This document shows positions 5,633-8,875 of a stretch of DNA of 8,875 nt, in pieces; the first letter of the stretch is position 1; each line of letters opens with the position of its first letter. The stretch spans positions 1-8,875 of the forward strand of contig JALVWX010000143.1 of assembly GCA_027023165.1 (NCBI GenBank). Direction: 5' to 3'. This DNA is from Thermococcus sp. Its GTDB lineage: Archaea > Methanobacteriota_B > Thermococci > Thermococcales > Thermococcaceae. Position numbers and translations under genes: made by a program. A model generated the notes under the pieces. That model did not search any database, was not told the origin of the DNA, and worked only from the letters and a program-made list of their open reading frames with translations.

Positions 5633-6816
5633 AGGGTCACCCAGACATCTTCCCCCTCAAGGTAACCCTCGCTGTCCTCGGGAATTTCTATGTAACCGTT
5701 GCTCTCCACAAGGGAACTTATTATTCCGCTTCCCTTCCTGCGTATCGGCCTTGCCTCCCCGTTCTCATAGCGAACTTTGACGAACTCGTATCTGCCGAGT
5801 TGGCTTGGAATCCTCTCCACGAGTCTCGCCCTGACCTTTATCTCGTAGTCCCTCGCACCGACGAGCTTCGCGAGGGCGTGCTTGACGTAGAGATGGAACT
5901 GGGCAAACACTGCAACCGGATAGCCACTCATCACGAAGGTTCTCTCGCCGTAGCCCATCGGTCTTCCCGGCTTTATCGTTGTCCCGTGGAAGAGAAGGCT
6001 GACGAAGTGGTGTGCGAAGTCTTTGTCGCCAAAGGCAGAACCGCCCGTGACGAGGACGAGGCCACACTCTTCCCTGGCCTTTTTGATCGTCTCCCCAATC
6101 CTCTCCTCATCATCCGGGATTGCCCCATAGAACCTCGGCTCGCCGAAGTACTGCCTCACGAGTCCGGCCAGCATAATAGAGTTGCTGTCGAGGATTTTGC
6201 CGGCTTTTAGCGCTTCCTCATCAAACTCCTCGATGAGTTCGTCTCCTGTGACGATTATCCCGACGACGGGTTTTCTCTTCACCCTCACGGTCTTAAAACC
6301 AAGGCTCTTGAGGAGGGCCAAATCCTGGGGCCTCAGGATCTGCCCCTTTCTGAGAACGAGTTCACCCTTCTTCACGTCCTCCCCTGCGAAGGCGACGTTT
6401 TGACCTGGGGCAACCGGCCTGAGAACCCTTATAATGTCCCCCTCGCGCTCTGTCATTTCCTGCATCAGAACCGCGTTGGCCCCCTCCGGCATCTTCGCCC
6501 CCGTGGTCAGTTTCACGGCGGTACTGGGTTCCACCTTGGCCTTGCTCTCCTCCCCAGCCACGATCTCATCGATGACCCGTATCTCAACCGGCCGATACTC
6601 CCTCGCCTGAAAGGTGTCCTCTGCCCTTAATGCATAGCCATCAACGGCTGCCCTGTCGAAGGGTGGGCTGTCGATGAGTGAGACGATATCCTCCGCGAGG
6701 ACCCTACCAAGTACCTTATCAATGGAAACTTCCTCGGTCTCCTGGATTTCTTCGATATCATCCAGCATGAGGTGAAGGGCTTCTCTGTAAGGTGTCAGTT
6801 TTTTAAACTCCCTCAT
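5626..6816 (-). CDS. moeA: Molybdopterin molybdenumtransferase MoeA
   Basis: Catalyses insertion of molybdate (or tungstate, the likelier metal in a hyperthermophilic archaeon) into adenylated molybdopterin, releasing AMP: the last step of the basic cofactor pathway, in the cytosol. 396 aa from the ATG at 6816. Motifs, in that numbering: SPPFDRAAVDGYAL about 50-63, PSTAVKLTTGAKMPEGANAVL about 97-117, GEDVKKGELVL about 145-155, the MoCF-domain ILDSNS about 208-213, VLVTGGSAFGDKD about 254-266 and IKPGRPMGYG about 281-290, followed by a C-terminal beta-barrel domain ending VWVTLY. The usual GLPGNPVS loop is replaced by MSGYPVAV. A GTG at 6825 opens the frame earlier, but it lies in the GGGTGAG ribosome binding site of the ATG at 6816, which follows the moaB stop codon by one base; the two are translationally coupled. 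Thermococcales may carry a second moeA elsewhere, so metal preference is not decided here. Confidence 0.95.
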   Translation of the reverse strand: MREFKKLTPYREALHLMLDDIEEIQETEEVSIDKVLGRVLAEDIVSLIDSPPFDRAAVDGYALRAEDTFQAREYRPVEIRVIDEIVAGEESKAKVEPSTAVKLTTGAKMPEGANAVLMQEMTEREGDIIRVLRPVAPGQNVAFAGEDVKKGELVLRKGQILRPQDLALLKSLGFKTVRVKRKPVVGIIVTGDELIEEFDEEALKAGKILDSNSIMLAGLVRQYFGEPRFYGAIPDDEERIGETIKKAREECGLVLVTGGSAFGDKDFAHHFVSLLFHGTTIKPGRPMGYGERTFVMSGYPVAVFAQFHLYVKHALAKLVGARDYEIKVRARLVERIPSQLGRYEFVKVRYENGEARPIRRKGSGIISSLVESNGYIEIPEDSEGYLEGEDVWVTLY

Positions 6817-6817
6817 A

Positions 6818-7333
6818 TCACTCACCCGCGTGCTTCAGCACGTGGCCTGCCTCGTTGAGGATGATCTTAATCCCCGTCCTTGCGGCGCCGAGACTGCCGG
6901 GCAGGCAGAAGACGGCCATGACCCTGCCTGAGCTTTTGATGACCCCAGCTGTGGCCCTGCTCATCACCGCCGCAGTTCCAATCTCCTCATAGCTCAAGAG
7001 CCTGAATATCTCGCCAAAACCTGTCAGCTCTTTGTCGAAGAGCGGCCTGACGCTCTCTATCGTGACGTCCCTGGGGGCAACACCTGTTCCTCCCGAGGTA
7101 ACGAGCACGTCCGCCCCCGCCCTGAAGGCGTTGACCACTGCCCCCACAATCTCCATTTTCTCATCCGGGACAACGGTGTAGTAAACCTTTTCGTGGCCGG
7201 TTTTCTCAAGCTCCTCAATCAGAAACCTTCCGCTCTCGTCTTCCTTCTCGCCCCTGCTCGCGGTATCGCTGACGGTCACGACTGCGAACTTGAACCTCCT
7301 CGGTGCCATCCTCTTGTGCTCCTCAGCACCCAT
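6818..7333 (-). CDS. moaB: Molybdopterin adenylyltransferase, MoaB/MogA family
   Basis: Activates molybdopterin by transferring AMP from ATP, giving adenylyl-molybdopterin for MoeA, whose gene follows directly in the same operon. In archaea MoaB does the job of bacterial MogA. From the ATG at 7333 the protein has 171 aa, the normal MoaB length. Numbered from that start: VTVSDTASRGEKEDESG at 19-35, TSGGTG at 79-84 (pterin/nucleotide loop), the helix 'TGFGEIFRLLSYEEIG' at 104-119, AVMSRATAG at 122-130 and CLPGS at 143-147. The frame opens at an upstream codon at 7357, but GGTGGT immediately before the ATG at 7333 and a TATA box at about 7363-7371 (start near 7342) support the shorter protein. 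All family motifs are intact. Confidence 0.95.
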   Translation of the reverse strand: MGAEEHKRMAPRRFKFAVVTVSDTASRGEKEDESGRFLIEELEKTGHEKVYYTVVPDEKMEIVGAVVNAFRAGADVLVTSGGTGVAPRDVTIESVRPLFDKELTGFGEIFRLLSYEEIGTAAVMSRATAGVIKSSGRVMAVFCLPGSLGAARTGIKIILNEAGHVLKHAGE

Positions 7334-7361
7334 AATACCACCGGGGTAGACTCGCAAGGGG

Positions 7362-7376
7362 TGTTAATAACGTTTT
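7362..7376 (-). promoter_or_regulatory. Promoter of the moaB-moeA operon, with palindromic core
   Basis: On the minus strand AAAACGTTATTAACA, 28 nt before the moaB ATG, contains a TATA-like TTATTAA and the inverted repeat GTTA-T-TAAC. The predicted leader is about 9 nt and consists of the GGTGGT ribosome binding site region. Identical over 15 bases to 5358-5372. Confidence 0.65.
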
Positions 7377-7411
7377 AGAAAATGGAAGCATTTAACAGAT
7401 GTAGGGCTTCA

Positions 7412-7439
7412 GAATCCTGAACACCTTCGGACAGGATTC
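7412..7439. repeat. 8-bp perfect inverted repeat between the EF-2 gene and moaB
   Basis: GAATCCTG at 7412-7419 and CAGGATTC at 7432-7439 are exact reverse complements with a 12-nt loop. The element lies about 36 nt upstream of the moaB TATA site and about 47 nt beyond the EF-2 stop. It could be a protein-binding site for the moaB operon or a hairpin in the EF-2 3' untranslated region. No box C/D or H/ACA signature was found around it. Confidence 0.5.
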
Positions 7440-7470
7440 CGTGTGGATAAAACAGCGAAGAATAAGGGAG

Positions 7471-7499
7471 GATATAAAAGCCCGCTCACTGCTGCGGGC
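7471..7499 (-). terminator. Hairpin plus T-tract at the end of the EF-2 gene
   Basis: On the minus strand GCCCGC (7499-7494) and GCGGGC (7485-7480) form a 6-bp GC stem with an 8-nt loop that contains the EF-2 TGA stop, directly followed by TTTTATAT and then a long pyrimidine-rich stretch down to about 7450. This looks like a bacterial-type intrinsic terminator; in archaea the T-tract alone can suffice. Confidence 0.5.
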
Positions 7500-8875
7500 A
7501 GACGTCCTGCTCCTTCGGCGGGTTCGGGTCGAGGCCCTTCCTCTGGCGTATCTGCCTAATTATGTTGACCGCCAGCTCTCCCGGAACGCGCTTGAAGCCA
7601 GCGTGTTCGGTGCTCCAGAGTGCCCTTCCGCTGGTCGCTCCACGGATAGCTCCTGCGAATCCGAACATCTCGGCGACCGGGGCTTCCGCGATGATGATCA
7701 TGACCTCTCCTTCCTGTCTCATGTCGATGAGCTGGCCGCGCCTCTGGTTGATCTCCCTGCTGACGGCGCCCATGTACTCGTAGGGCACGTTGATGATGAC
7801 CTTCTGGTACGGTTCGTAGAGGACAGGGCCGGCCTTCATCATGGCGCAGTGTATGGCCGTCCTGATGGCCGGGTAGATCTGGGCCGGACCGCGGTGGACG
7901 TTGTCCTCGTGGATCTTGGCGTCGTGCAGGCGGACCATAACCTTCATAACAGGCTCCCTGGCGAGCGGTCCCTCGTCCATCGCCTGGTGGAAACCGTCGA
8001 CGAGTAAATCCATGACCTCGTTGAGGTACTGGAGACCCTTGGTGTTGTCGAGGAAGAGGTTGCCCTGGTAGACGTCGACGATGCCCTTCGCAACCTCGTA
8101 GTCCATGCCGAGTTCGGCGAGCTTCTTGGCGACGGCCTTCGGGTCCTTCGGCCTGCCCTCGGGGATGAGTCCCTCGTGGATGGCCTCGTAAATCTCGTCC
8201 GGAAGCGGCTCGACGGTTATGTAGAACCTGTTGTGCTTGTTGGGCGACTTGCCCTCGACTATCGGACTCTGCTTGGTGACGCTCTCGCGGTAAACCACTA
8301 TCGGCGGTGAAACGTCGACGTCGAGCTTCCAGTCCTCCTTGAGCTTAACGAGCTTGACCTCGAGGTGAAGCTCACCCATACCGCTGAGGAGGTGCTGGCC
8401 GGTCTCCTCGTCGATCTTGACGTGAAGGGTCGGGTCCTCCTTTGCGAGCTGTCTCAGTGCCTCGATGAGCTTTGGAAGGTCCTTAACGTTTTTGGCTTCA
8501 ATGGCGACGGTAACGACCGGCTCGCTCGCGTAGTGGAGGGCCTCAAACGGCTCAATCTTCTCAGTCGAGACTGTCTCCCCGGCCATGGCGTCGCGGAGAC
8601 CGGTGACGGCGACGATGTTTCCAGCCGGGACGGCCTCCATGTTGACCCTCTCGGGACCCATGTAGATACCGACCTGCTGGATCCTGGACTTCCTCTTGGC
8701 GTTGATGAGGTAGACCTCCTGGCCGGTCTTCACCGTACCGCTCCAGACGCGGCCGGTTGAGACCTCGCCGGCGTGCTTGTCGAGGATGATCTTGGTGACG
8801 ACCATCGTCATCGGTCCCTTCGGGTCGCACTTGAGCATGGCCTGGCCGACCTCGCTGTTGACGTCTCGCCTCCAG
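7486..8875 (-). CDS. Elongation factor EF-2, C-terminal part (5' end outside window)
   Basis: GTPase that moves tRNA and mRNA through the ribosome after each peptide bond. The frame continues past the ATG at 8838 to the window edge (residues WRRDVNSEVGQA precede that Met), so 462 C-terminal residues of about 730 are visible; the G domain lies outside. Seen: the rest of domain II (TGRVWSGTVKTGQEVYL), domain III (LPKLIEALRQLAKEDPTL, SGMGELHLEV), domain IV with 'IHEDNVHRGPAQIYPA', and domain V (VMIIIAEAPVAEMFGFAGAIR, TSGRALWSTEHAGF). The His in 'NVHRGP', codon 7894-7896, is the residue converted to diphthamide in archaea and eukaryotes (H600 in P. horikoshii, from memory). The protein ends QDVCPQQ. 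EF-2 is highly expressed; its stop codon sits in a terminator-like hairpin. Nothing truncated or unusual in the visible part. Confidence 0.97.
   Translation of the reverse strand, partial: WRRDVNSEVGQAMLKCDPKGPMTMVVTKIILDKHAGEVSTGRVWSGTVKTGQEVYLINAKRKSRIQQVGIYMGPERVNMEAVPAGNIVAVTGLRDAMAGETVSTEKIEPFEALHYASEPVVTVAIEAKNVKDLPKLIEALRQLAKEDPTLHVKIDEETGQHLLSGMGELHLEVKLVKLKEDWKLDVDVSPPIVVYRESVTKQSPIVEGKSPNKHNRFYITVEPLPDEIYEAIHEGLIPEGRPKDPKAVAKKLAELGMDYEVAKGIVDVYQGNLFLDNTKGLQYLNEVMDLLVDGFHQAMDEGPLAREPVMKVMVRLHDAKIHEDNVHRGPAQIYPAIRTAIHCAMMKAGPVLYEPYQKVIINVPYEYMGAVSREINQRRGQLIDMRQEGEVMIIIAEAPVAEMFGFAGAIRGATSGRALWSTEHAGFKRVPGELAVNIIRQIRQRKGLDPNPPKEQDVCPQQ

Noticed and set aside
7381..7480. Box C/D guide RNA between the EF-2 gene and moaB
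   Set aside because: CUGA-like boxes occur but no RUGAUGA box at suitable spacing on either strand.
7441..8007. 188-codon + strand frame opposite the EF-2 gene
   Set aside because: Shadow of the strongly biased EF-2 codons on the other strand.

Overview
The window looks like a piece of a hyperthermophilic euryarchaeal chromosome from the Thermococcales, most likely a Thermococcus with moderately high G+C. Reasons: an archaeal EF-2 carrying the diphthamide loop, a MoaB/MoeA cofactor pair of the kind used by tungsten/molybdenum-dependent archaea, archaeal TATA boxes about 25 nt before the inferred transcription starts, GGTGG/GGAGG-type ribosome binding sites, and a three-hairpin archaeal H/ACA guide RNA with kink-turns. 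No mobile element, CRISPR array, tRNA or rRNA was seen.

Left part (1-2764). The tail of an unrecognised + strand gene meets, stop codon against stop codon, a - strand HD-domain phosphohydrolase of the SAMHD1/dNTPase type. Upstream of that on the same strand is a PaaK-like adenylate-forming (acyl-CoA ligase family) enzyme.

Middle (2764-5043). A 117-nt divergent promoter region separates the PaaK-like gene from a two-gene + strand operon. The first gene encodes a short, degenerate relative of adenylate-forming enzymes that lacks the P-loop lysine and the C-terminal domain. The second encodes a seven-helix membrane protein with a cytoplasmic DUF835 domain. The DUF835 frame is broken by a run of eight G; with seven G the domain would finish normally at 5043. 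Together the three genes look like an undescribed acyl/adenylate-linked membrane module.

Non-coding stretch (5044-5395). This is not empty. A strong TATA box is followed by about 215 nt that fold into three consecutive H/ACA hairpins. Each has a 6-nt right-hand pocket strand, a GA/AUGA kink-turn or kink-loop, and an ANA box exactly 15 nt after the upper stem (ACA, ACA, AUA). Two pockets can be paired with conserved 23S rRNA functional sites, one in helix 69 and one in the peptidyl-transferase loop.

Right part (5396-8875). A 78-residue protein of unknown function converges on moeA with a 7-nt overlap. moeA and moaB form a - strand operon for the last steps of molybdopterin (tungstopterin) cofactor synthesis. 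The promoter upstream of moaB and the promoter of the 78-residue gene share an identical 15-nt TATA-containing sequence with an internal palindrome, hinting at joint control. Upstream of moaB, on the same strand, lies the C-terminal two thirds of EF-2, whose gene runs off the window; its stop codon lies in the loop of a terminator-like hairpin. Several start codons were moved inward from the longest reading frame because TATA and Shine-Dalgarno positions support the shorter form.
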